From: Ideonella paludis
GTDB taxonomy: Bacteria; Pseudomonadota; Gammaproteobacteria; Burkholderiales; Burkholderiaceae_C
Direction of reading: 5' to 3'
Assembly: GCF_018069865.1 (NCBI RefSeq)
Contig: NZ_JAGQDG010000001.1
Location: 744,001-808,000 of the forward strand
Length of the DNA stretch: 64,000 bases
Positions 20,232 through 28,388 of this stretch are shown one piece after another; the stretch's first letter is position 1, and the number at the start of each line of letters is the position of its first letter. Both the position numbers and the translations under genes were made by a program. The notes beneath the pieces are model-generated. The model searched no databases, was not told where the DNA came from, and was given only the letters and a program-made list of their open reading frames with translations.

Positions 20232-20690
20232 ATGAGCCAAGTGAAGCGCTTTGAGGATTGCTGTTGGCACGACAACGCCATCCACGGCTTTCGTATGGTT
20301 CAGGGTGCAGATGGTTGCACCGGTGATCTTGTCTTGGACATCGATCACATCGTCGAATGGCTGAGCCCACCAGAGAACGCTGCGGCGTACCATTTCAGAA
20401 TTACGCCGGCACTTCTGACATTTCACGAGGTGTCTGACTTGGTGGTGTCGATCGACTATCGCACGCATTCCTTGGCCTTCTAGCCGATGGCAATCCATGA
20501 CATTCAGCGCGAAGAAGTCACCTATCCCAATGGCTATAAGTCGTTCGCCTGGAAGATAGAGCTCAACATTCCAATTGGTGGGCACATGACTTTTCAAGCG
20601 TCTGGCTTTACCCAAACGGAGAAGTCGGAGCCCCTTGTCTCCAGAGTGCAGTGCTTGTCACCCAGCCTGCGCGGGTCCGTCCTCGTGTGA
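20232..20690 (+). pseudogene. Hypothetical gene interrupted by an in-frame amber codon
   Basis: Two short reading frames in the same phase are separated only by TAG at 20481-20483: 83 residues (MSQVKRFEDCCWHDNAIHGF... to ...YRTHSLAF) and, after Pro, 67 residues (MAIHDIQREEVTYPNGYKSFAWKIEL...). Read through, they give a continuous protein of about 152 residues with an N-terminal CCWHDNAIHGF motif like that of small bacterial hypothetical proteins carrying a W/F-HD motif. GAG-rich upstream bases (gtgggagtcagg) give the first part a ribosome site. This may be a recent nonsense mutation, or a two-protein arrangement. The function is unknown. Confidence 0.65.
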
Positions 20691-20737
20691 GCTGGCCCGG
20701 CGGACAACATCAGTTCTGAACAAGACTTGCGCGATCA

Positions 20738-21121
20738 ATGAATACCTTCGAATTTTGGTTAGACATCCACTGTGATGGGTCCCCGGCGTGCACGTTCTTC
20801 GGTTCGCTGGAAATGCCGGTTCGGCCCCATGCGGGTGAGCGCATTTCCTTCCATCAGGAGAAAGGCTCGGACCTGCAGTTCCTGCGCGTTCGCTTCGAAG
20901 CGGTGTGTTCCCGCGAGACAAGTGTCTCTGTCGAGGTGGACGAGGTGTCCCACTACGCTTGTCGAATGGACGGCAGCTTGGTGTTCAACTCGGTCATTCG
21001 AGCCCACCCGTTGAACGTTCCTACTTTGGAGGATGTCCGGGTCGTCCGGGACATTTTGACCAAGCAATGTGGTTTGGCGGTCGATCCTTATGGCATCAAC
21101 GTCTTAGATGCAGAGGGCTAA
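20738..21121 (+). CDS. Hypothetical protein
   Basis: 127 residues, no family recognised. The sequence alternates short strands and charged turns (LDIHCDGSPACTFFGSLEMPVRPHAGERISF; LQFLRVRFEAVCSRETSVSVEVDEVSH) and has no signal peptide or membrane segment. It lies 47 bp after the amber-split ORF on the same strand, and both are somewhat less GC-rich than flanking genes, so the pair may have arrived together. Confidence 0.55.
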   Translation: MNTFEFWLDIHCDGSPACTFFGSLEMPVRPHAGERISFHQEKGSDLQFLRVRFEAVCSRETSVSVEVDEVSHYACRMDGSLVFNSVIRAHPLNVPTLEDVRVVRDILTKQCGLAVDPYGINVLDAEG

Positions 21122-21167
21122 TCTCGAGGGACTTTGTCAACAGCTCCATTGCTGTTGACGAAGAGAT

Positions 21168-21683
21168 TCACCAACGCAGCGCCATCAACACCTCCTCATG
21201 CAGCACCCCATCCACCAGCATGGCCGCAGGCTCGCGGCCAAAGGCCACGAAGCCTAAGCTTTGATAGAGCTGAAGCGCGGCGGTGTTCTGGGCGTTGACG
21301 CAGAGGTTGAGTTGCAGCAGGCCGGGCACCTCGCGGGCGGCGGTGATGGCCGCTTGCATCAGCGCGCGGCCAAGGCCACGGCGGCGTGCCTCGGGGGTCA
21401 CCACCATGCCCCAGAGGATGCCCTTGTGCCGCAGCTTGAGCATGCGCTCGCGGCCCAGGCCGACCACGCCCAGCAGCGCCCCTGCTGCATCAAACGCACC
21501 GAACACGGCGTTGTCGGGTGACGGGGCCAAGCGCTGTGCCACCGCGTCTAGAGTTTCGTTGCATTCTTCTTCGAAGCTAGAGCCAAAGGCCGAGGGCTCG
21601 CGTTGCAGGCCGGCCAGGCGCAGAGCTTGGAAGGCGGCGGCGTCGGCCGGGGTCAGGCGGCGAATGCGCACGGTGTCATCCAT
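21168..21683 (-). CDS. GNAT-family N-acetyltransferase
   Basis: 171 residues with a complete GNAT fold: VRIRRLTPADAAAFQALRLAGL at the N-terminus, the acetyl-CoA loop GMVVTPEARRRGLGRALMQAAI in motif A, and LQLNLCVNAQNTAALQLYQSLGFVAFG at the end. Start at 21683 (MDDTVRIR) gives the family N-terminus and overlaps the upstream hydrolase by 8 bp, implying translational coupling. The acceptor substrate is unknown. Confidence 0.88.
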   Translation of the reverse strand: MDDTVRIRRLTPADAAAFQALRLAGLQREPSAFGSSFEEECNETLDAVAQRLAPSPDNAVFGAFDAAGALLGVVGLGRERMLKLRHKGILWGMVVTPEARRRGLGRALMQAAITAAREVPGLLQLNLCVNAQNTAALQLYQSLGFVAFGREPAAMLVDGVLHEEVLMALRW

Positions 21684-22221
21684 CAAAGCGCACCTCCTCA
21701 GCGCGCACGCAGCGCGTGCGCGGGCCAAAGCTGCTGATTTGTGAAAGCAGGCGGTTGTGGTGGGTGGTGATTTGCGCGGCGGTCAGCTCGGCGCTGTCCA
21801 TCGTTGAGTGGCCGTCGGCCACCAAGGTGACGGGGAAGCCCAGGGCCATGGCGCGGCGGGTGGTGGTGTCCACGCAGAACTCGCTTTGCAGGCCGCAGAC
21901 CACGACGCGGGCGATGCCGCGCTGGTGCAGCAGGGCTTCCAGCGCGGTGTGCAAAAAGGAATCCGGCGTGGTCTTGCGCAGGCGCAGGTCGCCCTCGGCT
22001 ACGGCCAGGCCCTCGGCCAGTTGCCAGCCGGGGCTGCCGTGTTGCAGCGGGCCGGTAGCGGCTTCGTGCTGAATGAAGACCACGGGTGCGCCTGCGGCGC
22101 GGGCCTTCTCACTCAAGGTGTTGATGCGCTGGATCAGGCCGGCGGCGTCATGCGCGGCGTATTCGCCCTCGCACAGGCCTTGTTGAACGTCGATCACCAG
22201 CAGGGCGGTGGTGGCGGGCAT
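21676..22221 (-). CDS. Isochorismatase-like cysteine hydrolase
   Basis: 181 residues of the isochorismatase-like superfamily. The catalytic aspartate is in ALLVIDVQQGLCEGEY, the lysine in LRLRKTTPDSFLHT, and the cysteine in VVVCGLQSEFCVDTTTRRAMALGF; this Asp-Lys-Cys set is complete. Substrates in the family include nicotinamide, isochorismate and other amides; the identity here cannot be read from sequence. It is co-oriented with two GNAT genes: 14 bp after the upstream one and overlapping the downstream one. Confidence 0.88.
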   Translation of the reverse strand: MPATTALLVIDVQQGLCEGEYAAHDAAGLIQRINTLSEKARAAGAPVVFIQHEAATGPLQHGSPGWQLAEGLAVAEGDLRLRKTTPDSFLHTALEALLHQRGIARVVVCGLQSEFCVDTTTRRAMALGFPVTLVADGHSTMDSAELTAAQITTHHNRLLSQISSFGPRTRCVRAEEVRFDG

Positions 22222-22235
22222 GGTGGGCTGCTCCC

Positions 22236-22811
22236 TTAAGCGGTGGTGAGGGCGTAAAGGCAGGTGTCGCGCAGCGTGCCGTCGGGCGCTTTGCGTTCAT
22301 GGCGCAAGGTGGCTTCCAGCACCATGCCGGCGCGCTCGGCCACGGCGCGGCTGGCGTGGTTCTGGGCATCGGGCAGGGCGGTGATGCGCACCATGCCCAG
22401 GTCCTTCATCGCCCAGCGGCACAGGGCGCTCACGGCCTCTGTCACCAAGCCCTGGCCTTGGAAGGCGGGGCGGCACCAGTAGCCGGCCTCGCACTTGGGC
22501 GTGTCCCAATCCAGGTGATGAAAACCGGCACCGCCGATGTAGTGGCCGCCGTCCTTCACAAACATCAGCATGGGCAGCTCTTTGCGGGCCAGGGTGTTGA
22601 TGTGGCCTTCGCGGCAAAAGGTTTCGGAGGCTTCGAGCGAGGGCTCGAACAAGGCCCAGGGCAGAGAGGCCGGCCAAGCCCGCAGCGCGGCCAGGCTGTC
22701 GCGCACACCCTCAAACACGGCGGGGCCATCGCCCGGGCGTGGGCTGCGGATCAGCAAGCGGGGGGTTTCGATCTGGTCGGCAAAGGTGCGCAGCAGGGGT
22801 GACGAGGGCAT
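22236..22811 (-). CDS. RimJ/RimL-type GNAT N-acetyltransferase
   Basis: 191 residues of the Acetyltransf_3 (RimJ/RimL-like) type: QIETPRLLIRSPRPGDGPAVFEGV near the N-terminus, GYWCRPAFQGQGLVTEAVSALCRWAM for acetyl-CoA binding, and NHASRAVAERAGMVLEATLRHERKAPDGTLRDTCLYALT at the end. The start at 22811 (MPSSPLLRTFADQIETPRL) fits the family; upstream in-frame codons add an unrelated extension. It is first in a three-gene unit with the hydrolase and a second GNAT. Confidence 0.88.
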   Translation of the reverse strand: MPSSPLLRTFADQIETPRLLIRSPRPGDGPAVFEGVRDSLAALRAWPASLPWALFEPSLEASETFCREGHINTLARKELPMLMFVKDGGHYIGGAGFHHLDWDTPKCEAGYWCRPAFQGQGLVTEAVSALCRWAMKDLGMVRITALPDAQNHASRAVAERAGMVLEATLRHERKAPDGTLRDTCLYALTTA

Positions 22812-22926
22812 GGTCAGCAGCCGTGGCAGGGGAGCACCAATGGTAGTGGGCTTTGCCGCGCAGAAAGACCGCAGTTCTTGACTTGTCTGCATGAACGCAA
22901 GGCCCGAGGGCTCAGACAATAGAGGC

Positions 22927-23454
22927 ATGGGCACTTCTGGTTTGCGTTCTCCTGTGGCGGTGGGCCTGCTCGCGGGCGGCTTGGTGTTGGCCGCTGCGGC
23001 CGCATGGTGGTGGCAGAGCCAGCAGGCGCAGCAGCGCGCCCAGCAAGCCGAGCAGGACAGGCAGGCCAGCGTGCAGCGCGGCCAGGCCTTGTTCAGTGGC
23101 GCGGCCAGCTTGCAGGGCCGGGTGGTCGGCCATCAGGTGGACCTGCCCGCCGCTGCCGTGGCCTGCATCAATTGCCATGGTGATGCGGCGTCTGAGCGGC
23201 CCCTTTTGGCGTCGGCTGAGGCAGCCGCCTCCGGCGTGGCACCGCGCTTTGCGCCGCCTCTGACGGCGCAGCATCTGGCCCAGGCCCGCCCACGGCGCGG
23301 CGGCCCGCCTTCGCAGTACGAGGCGGCCAGCCTGTGCCGCCTTTTGCGTGAGGGCTTGGACCCGGCCACGGTGCTGATCCCCCTGACCATGCCGCGCTAC
23401 CGCATCACCGACGCGCAGTGTGCGGACCTGTGGCAGTTCTTCTTGAGCCGCTGA
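22927..23454 (+). CDS. Membrane-anchored c-type cytochrome
   Basis: About 175 residues. An uncleaved N-terminal membrane anchor (VAVGLLAGGLVLAAAAAWWW) is followed by a Q/A-rich coiled stretch and a periplasmic domain with one haem site, ACINCHGD (CxxCH). The C-terminal MPRYRITDAQCADLWQFFLSR, with a likely methionine axial ligand in TMPRY, resembles the last helix of class I cytochrome c. It is immediately followed by a SCO protein, suggesting a role at a respiratory oxidase or other periplasmic electron-transfer step. Confidence 0.88.
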   Translation: MGTSGLRSPVAVGLLAGGLVLAAAAAWWWQSQQAQQRAQQAEQDRQASVQRGQALFSGAASLQGRVVGHQVDLPAAAVACINCHGDAASERPLLASAEAAASGVAPRFAPPLTAQHLAQARPRRGGPPSQYEAASLCRLLREGLDPATVLIPLTMPRYRITDAQCADLWQFFLSR

Positions 23455-23465
23455 AGCGGGATGAC

Positions 23466-24152
23466 ATGACAAGGCCTGTGCCGACGATGCCCACCAAGAC
23501 CTCATCATCACCCGTGATGCCCCGCCGCTCGGCCCTGTGCTGGGCTGTGGCCGCACCTTGGTGGCTGGCTGCCGCCACCCCCACGCTGGCCCAGCAAAGC
23601 GGCGCCCCGGCGGCCAAGCCGCCCGCCACCAAGGTCCACAAATACCCGTTTGGCCCGATGAAGCCGCCGCGCCCCTTGCCCGCGCTGGCGCTGACCACGC
23701 ACACCGGCAGCAAGACGGATTTGGTCGCACTCACGCGCGGCAAGCTCACGGCCATACAGCTGATGTTCACTGGCTGCAGCGCAGTCTGCCCCATCCAGGG
23801 CGCGATCTTTGCGGCCGCCCAGCGCAAGCTGGCCAAGAGCATGCCCCAGGTGCAGTGGCTGTCGCTCAGCATCGACCCGCTGGGCGATGACCCCAAAGCC
23901 CTGGCCGCTTGGTTAAAGCGCCATGGCGCCCAGCCGGGCTGGACGGCCGCCGTGCCCGGCCTTAAAGACGCGGAAAGCCTGTTCGACATGATCGGCCGCC
24001 GCAGCAAAGACTTTGCGGGCGACATCGACCGCCACACCGCCCAAGTCTTCATCGCCGACCGCCAAGCGCGCTTGGTCTACAGCACCGCCGACATGCCTTC
24101 ACCGGAGGTGTTGGAAGAGGTGCTCAAAGAGATCGACCCGCTCAAGCTGTGA
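23466..24152 (+). CDS. SCO1/SenC family copper chaperone / thiol protein
   Basis: About 228 residues. After an N-terminal export signal (SALCWAVAAPWWLAAATPTLAQ) comes a thioredoxin-like SCO domain with the CxxxC copper motif in FTGCSAVCPIQG and the distal histidine in IDRHTAQVFIADRQ, so all three ligands are present. SCO proteins deliver copper to the CuA site of cytochrome oxidase or act as thiol reductants. Located 11 bp after the cytochrome c gene, in one operon. Confidence 0.92.
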   Translation: MTRPVPTMPTKTSSSPVMPRRSALCWAVAAPWWLAAATPTLAQQSGAPAAKPPATKVHKYPFGPMKPPRPLPALALTTHTGSKTDLVALTRGKLTAIQLMFTGCSAVCPIQGAIFAAAQRKLAKSMPQVQWLSLSIDPLGDDPKALAAWLKRHGAQPGWTAAVPGLKDAESLFDMIGRRSKDFAGDIDRHTAQVFIADRQARLVYSTADMPSPEVLEEVLKEIDPLKL

Positions 24153-24202
24153 ATGCCCATGCCAGAATTCTTTCCTCAATAAATGTTCATGGGGAGAGTG
24201 AG

Positions 24203-25156
24203 ATGGGACGATTGATTTCAAAAGCCTGTGGCACGTTCAGCGCTCTGGTGCTGGCCTTGCTGGGTACATCAGTGCTGGCGCACGAGCTGCCGCAAAGTGG
24301 GAAGCCTCAAGACCTGCGTGTGGGTGCATCACCCAGCAGCCTACGGCCCAAGGCCACCATTGCATCCAATGGCAGTGATGTCACGGCACCGGTGCTCCTT
24401 CGCGTACGCCTGCCCCTAGAGGCTTCTGCGCAGGGGCCCTTACCCAATATTCCCGTTCGTTTCTCGGTTCAAGATGAGGGTTCGGGACTGGCATGGATCC
24501 GCTTTGACTTTACGGCGCCCAACGGCAGCAACATTCCGACCGAGCAAGACCTGCATGGGCGACGCAGTTGGCAAGGCTTGACGGCTGCAGCCTTGAGCCC
24601 CATGGCGGCGCCAGGGACCTATACCTTGCGTTTGGTATGGATCATGGACTTGGCCGGTAACTCGTCGGTGATTGAAGGTGCAGCGCTTGACGCTTTGGGT
24701 GTGAAACCAGTGACGGTGACCAGCGCCCCCAGTTTTGACGACACGGCACCCTTGTTTGTCAGCGGCCGTCTGCTGCAAAGCAAAGTGTCCAAGAGCGCAA
24801 CGGTTCCCGGCACCAGTAGGCCGCAGTTTTTGCGCGCAGAGGTATTCGCGACAGACAGCGGAACAGGCCTCACGGCAGGTATCGCTTCTTCGACCCTGTT
24901 CTTTTGCAAGCTCGATCAGAGCGAGTGCGTTTACCTGAATGGGTCGGTGGGCCAGCGTGGCCTGAGCGAGGGCAGTCTCCTGCTTTCGGACAACGGCAAT
25001 TCACTGGCTCGCGCGTCCACCGGCGACTATCACCTGCAACTGGTCTACGTTCGCGACCATGCGGGGAACATCACCGGCCTGGTCAGCACCCGCTTCTTTG
25101 GCAGCTACGATTTCAGTACCAGTTTTCCAGGGTCTGTCCTGACCATCACGCCTTGA
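24203..25156 (+). CDS. Exported hypothetical protein with Ig-like repeats
   Basis: 317 residues with an excellent ribosome site (GGGGAGAGTGAG). The signal peptide is LISKACGTFSALVLALLGTSVLAHE. Two related beta-rich units follow: around residues 60-165 (VRFSVQDEGSGLAWIRFDFTAPNG... GTYTLRLVWIMDLAGNSSVI) and 200-310 (RAEVFATDSGTGLTAG... GDYHLQLVYVRDHAGNITGLVS). The repeated xDxAGNx ending of each unit is typical of Ig-like fold modules in surface proteins. Function unknown. Confidence 0.8.
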   Translation: MGRLISKACGTFSALVLALLGTSVLAHELPQSGKPQDLRVGASPSSLRPKATIASNGSDVTAPVLLRVRLPLEASAQGPLPNIPVRFSVQDEGSGLAWIRFDFTAPNGSNIPTEQDLHGRRSWQGLTAAALSPMAAPGTYTLRLVWIMDLAGNSSVIEGAALDALGVKPVTVTSAPSFDDTAPLFVSGRLLQSKVSKSATVPGTSRPQFLRAEVFATDSGTGLTAGIASSTLFFCKLDQSECVYLNGSVGQRGLSEGSLLLSDNGNSLARASTGDYHLQLVYVRDHAGNITGLVSTRFFGSYDFSTSFPGSVLTITP

Positions 25157-25197
25157 TGCTGAGGCGCGTGGCTTGGGCGAGCTAGCGAGCGACTGGC

Positions 25198-26601
25198 TCA
25201 AGCCGCAAAGATCTTGCCCGGGTTCATGATGCCCAGCGGGTCCAGCGCCTGTTTGATGGCGCGCATCAGGGCCACGCTGCCGGCGCCGGTTTCTTCCACC
25301 AAGAAGCCCTGTTTGTGCAGGCCGATGCCGTGCTCGCCGGTGCAGGTGCCTTGTGCGGCCAGGGCGCGTTGCACCACGGCGTCGTTCAGGCGCTCGGCGG
25401 TGTCCCGCTCTTCGGGCAGGGCGGGGTCGATCAGGTAGGCGATGTGGAAGTTGCCGTCGCCCACATGGCCCACCACAAAGTGCGGCAGGCCGGCGGCCTC
25501 GGCGTCGGCCAGCGCGGCGGTCACGCCTTCGGCCAGGTGCGAGATGGGCACGCAGGTGTCGGTGGTCACGGCGCGGCAGCCGGGCTTCATCTGCAAGCCC
25601 GAAAGGTAAGCATGGTGGCGCGCGGTCCACAGCCGGGTGCGCTCCTCGGGGGTGGTGGCCCATTCAAAGTCGGCCCCGCCCCACTCGGCGGCAATCTCTT
25701 GCACGGTGGCGGCTTGCTCTTTGACGCTGGCGTCTGAGCCGTGGAACTCCATCAGCAGCATGGGCGCTTCGCGCAGGCCTAAGCGGTCGTGCGCGTTGAC
25801 GGCGCGCACGGCATGGGCGTCGAGAAACTCGCAGCGCGCAATCGGCACACCCATCTGAATGACCTGGATGGTGGTGTTCACCGCTGAGGCGACATCGGGG
25901 AAGAAGCACACCGCTGCCGCCACGCTCTCGGGCAGCGGGTGCAGCTTGAGGGTGATTTCGGTGATCACGCCCAGCGTGCCTTCGCTGCCCAGCATCAGGC
26001 GGGTCAGGTCGTAGCCGGCGCTGCTTTTCTTGGCGCGGGTGCCGGTGCGGATGACCTCGCCCGAGGCCGTCACCACCTCCAGCGCCAGCACGTTCTCGCG
26101 CATGGTGCCGTAACGCACGGCATTGGTGCCCGAGGCGCGAGTCGCGCACATGCCGCCAAGGGACGCATCGGCGCCGGGGTCGATGGGGAAGAAGAGGCCG
26201 GAGTCCTTGATCTCGCGGTTGAGCTGCAGGCGCGTCACGCCCGGCTGCACCGTCACCGTCAGGTCTTCGGGGTGCAGTTGCAGCACGCGGTTCATGCGCG
26301 AGACATCCAGGCTGATGCCGCCTTGCACGGCCAGCAAATGCCCCTCAAGAGAGGAGCCCGCGCCGTAGGGGATCACCGGCACGCGGTGCGCGGCGGCCTG
26401 GGCCACGACAAAGGCCACCTCGTCGGTGGACTCGGCAAACACCACCGCATCGGGCGGCGGCACATCAAAGGGCGACTCATCGCGGCCATGCTGCTCACGC
26501 ACCGCCAAGGCGGTGGTGAAGCGGGGGCCGAAGCGCTGGCTGAGCGCTTCGATGAGGGCCGCCGGCACACCGGCGCTGTGAAAGCTCAAAGGCGCATTCA
26601 T
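25198..26601 (-). CDS. FAD-linked oxidase, D-lactate dehydrogenase (cytochrome)/glycolate oxidase GlcD type
   Basis: 467-residue flavoprotein of the VAO/GlcD family. The PCMH-type FAD domain shows VIPYGAGSSLEGHLLAVQGGISLDVSRMNRV, DPGADASLGGMCATRASGTNAVRYGTM and LMLGSEGTLGVITEITLKLHPLP; the C-terminal domain has VVGHVGDGNFHIAYLIDP and TGEHGIGLHKQGFL, which fits D-lactate/2-hydroxyacid dehydrogenases of the LDHD type. ATG 26601 is preferred over GTG 26607. It directly follows the lipoprotein gene upstream. The exact 2-hydroxyacid is undetermined. Confidence 0.92.
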   Translation of the reverse strand: MNAPLSFHSAGVPAALIEALSQRFGPRFTTALAVREQHGRDESPFDVPPPDAVVFAESTDEVAFVVAQAAAHRVPVIPYGAGSSLEGHLLAVQGGISLDVSRMNRVLQLHPEDLTVTVQPGVTRLQLNREIKDSGLFFPIDPGADASLGGMCATRASGTNAVRYGTMRENVLALEVVTASGEVIRTGTRAKKSSAGYDLTRLMLGSEGTLGVITEITLKLHPLPESVAAAVCFFPDVASAVNTTIQVIQMGVPIARCEFLDAHAVRAVNAHDRLGLREAPMLLMEFHGSDASVKEQAATVQEIAAEWGGADFEWATTPEERTRLWTARHHAYLSGLQMKPGCRAVTTDTCVPISHLAEGVTAALADAEAAGLPHFVVGHVGDGNFHIAYLIDPALPEERDTAERLNDAVVQRALAAQGTCTGEHGIGLHKQGFLVEETGAGSVALMRAIKQALDPLGIMNPGKIFAA

Positions 26602-26607
26602 GCTCAC

Positions 26608-27624
26608 TTACCACCCCAAGCCCAAGGACGACCACAAGAACTGCCCGTTGGCGTTCGTCAGCGTCAGGTCGTAGCGGCCGCTGGTTTGGGCTTGGAGTTG
26701 AAGCACATCGCCTGCGGCGTCGCGCAGTTGGCTGCTGCCGCTGCGCATCACGCCGTCGGGCCCGGCCATGAAGACGGCGGTGGAGGAGGCCGCGTAAAGC
26801 TGATTGCCCATGCCAATGGCACCGCTGAGCTCCAGGTTCAGCTGCGCATCGGTTTGCGAGCCGTAGAGGTCGTATTGCAACTGTTGCACCTCGCCCGTGG
26901 GCAAGGTGAGCCGGGCGTTTTGGTAGCTCATGCGGAAGCGCTCTTGCAGGCCTTCGGTGACCAGCCAGAGGCGCACGCTGCCGCTGAGGGTGCCTTCGCC
27001 TTGGACCGCAAAGTCGGTGAAGGTGGCGGTGGCGTCCAGGTTCAGGGCGCTGCCGGTGGGGCTGACCGTCACTGCGTTGAGGCTGAGGTCGAAGCGGCCA
27101 TTCAAGGGGGGCTCGCCGGGGCCGGTGGCGCAGGCGCTGAAGTTGGTCAGCACGCTGTCGCCGCTGCTGAGCACGCCGTTGCCGTCCATGTCGTCGGTGG
27201 TCACGGTCATGCGGCCGCCCCCGGGGCAGGGCAGGCTGCTGATGGTGGCGGTGCTGGCTTGGGCCCGCTGCGTGGGCAGCTTGGGGCCGGCGGAATAGAG
27301 GGCCTGGCGGGCCAGCAGCAAGGGGCTGGGCAGGCCGCGCGCGCCGCTCTGGCGGGCCGACAAGGCCTTGGCGCGGGAGGCTGCGGCCGGGCCCGTCACG
27401 CCGCCGGTGGCGTCGCCGCGCAGGGCTTTGGCTAAGCTGGTGCCCACTTGCAGCGCGTTGCTGCTGTTGAGGTCGGCGCCCGCCGTGGCCGCGCCTGCGC
27501 GCGCGCCGCTGGGCAGGGTGACGCTGCCCGCAGGCCCTGGCTCATCCCCCCCACCGCCCCCGCAGGCGGCCAAGCCCAGGAGCAAGCTGGCATACAAGGG
27601 GGTCAGGAAGAGGGTGCGGCGCAT
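26608..27624 (-). CDS. Hypothetical lipoprotein
   Basis: 338 residues. Start at 27624 (MRRTLFLTPLYASLLLGLAAC-GGGGG) creates a lipoprotein signal with lipobox LAAC; the glycine run after the cysteine is shared with three other lipoproteins in this window. The rest is Ala/Gly/Ser-rich with beta-type stretches (GRMTVTTDDMDGNGVLSSGDSVLTNFSAC; AQLNLELSGAIGMGNQLY). Its stop abuts the flavoprotein gene, so the two are likely co-transcribed. Family not recognised. Confidence 0.8.
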   Translation of the reverse strand: MRRTLFLTPLYASLLLGLAACGGGGGDEPGPAGSVTLPSGARAGAATAGADLNSSNALQVGTSLAKALRGDATGGVTGPAAASRAKALSARQSGARGLPSPLLLARQALYSAGPKLPTQRAQASTATISSLPCPGGGRMTVTTDDMDGNGVLSSGDSVLTNFSACATGPGEPPLNGRFDLSLNAVTVSPTGSALNLDATATFTDFAVQGEGTLSGSVRLWLVTEGLQERFRMSYQNARLTLPTGEVQQLQYDLYGSQTDAQLNLELSGAIGMGNQLYAASSTAVFMAGPDGVMRSGSSQLRDAAGDVLQLQAQTSGRYDLTLTNANGQFLWSSLGLGW

Positions 27625-27813
27625 GGGGGCTCCGAGGGGGCAACTTTGAATTTTGAAGATAGCACGAGGGCTCTGCCAGAGTGTGTCTGGATGCCTGAGC
27701 GGTCGCGGGCGCGTCGGCGACGGTGATTGTCTACGCCCAAGCCCTGACAGACTCCAGGGTTGCTGGGAAGTTCCCTGGGCCGTGCCCAGAGGCGCTGCCT
27801 CTACACTGCGGCG

Positions 27814-28383
27814 ATGGCAAATCGACTGACTCAAATTGCAACCCGTACCGGCGACGATGGCACCACCGGCCTAGGTGATGGACAACGCGTGCCCAAGGAC
27901 CACCTGCGGGTGGAGGCCATGGGCGATGTGGACGAGCTGAACTCTCAGCTGGGCGTTCTGCTGGCCGAGCCGCTGCCCGACGACATCCGCGAGCTGCTGG
28001 TGGTGATCCAGCATGAGCTGTTCAACTTAGGGGGCGAGCTGTCCATCCCCGGCTTTGAGCTGCTCAAGGAAGAAGCCGTGCTGCGCCTGGACGAGGCGCT
28101 GGAGCACTACAACGCCACGCTGCCCCGGCTCAAAGAATTCATCTTGCCCGCAGGCACGCGCAGCGCGGCCCTGGCCCACGTGGCCCGCACCATGGCGCGC
28201 CGCGCCGAGCGGGCCGTGGTGCGCCTGGCTGCCGCCGAGACCGTGCGCTCAGCCCCGCGCCAATACCTGAACCGGCTCTCTGACCTGCTGTTTGTGCTGG
28301 CCCGGGTGATGAACCGCGCCAACCTGGATGGCCTGGGCGGTGACGATGTCTACTGGCGCAGCGAGCGCTTGGCGCGAGACTGA
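27814..28383 (+). CDS. Cob(I)yrinic acid a,c-diamide adenosyltransferase, PduO/EutT-type
   Basis: Transfers the adenosyl group of ATP to cob(I)alamin to make coenzyme B12. It shows the PduO N-terminal ATP motif TRTGDDGTTGLGDGQRV, AMGDVDELNSQLGVLL, and ARTMARRAERAVVRL with QYLNRLSDLLFVLARVMN near the end. 189 residues, normal for the family. Start at 27814 fits the family; no B12-type riboswitch is visible upstream. The next gene starts 5 bp downstream. Confidence 0.94.
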   Translation: MANRLTQIATRTGDDGTTGLGDGQRVPKDHLRVEAMGDVDELNSQLGVLLAEPLPDDIRELLVVIQHELFNLGGELSIPGFELLKEEAVLRLDEALEHYNATLPRLKEFILPAGTRSAALAHVARTMARRAERAVVRLAAAETVRSAPRQYLNRLSDLLFVLARVMNRANLDGLGGDDVYWRSERLARD

Positions 28384-28388
28384 CCCCC

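Noticed and set aside
27625-27813. Possible cobalamin riboswitch before the cobalamin adenosyltransferase gene
   Set aside because: No B12-box-like sequence or multi-helix arrangement is visible in this 189-bp gap.
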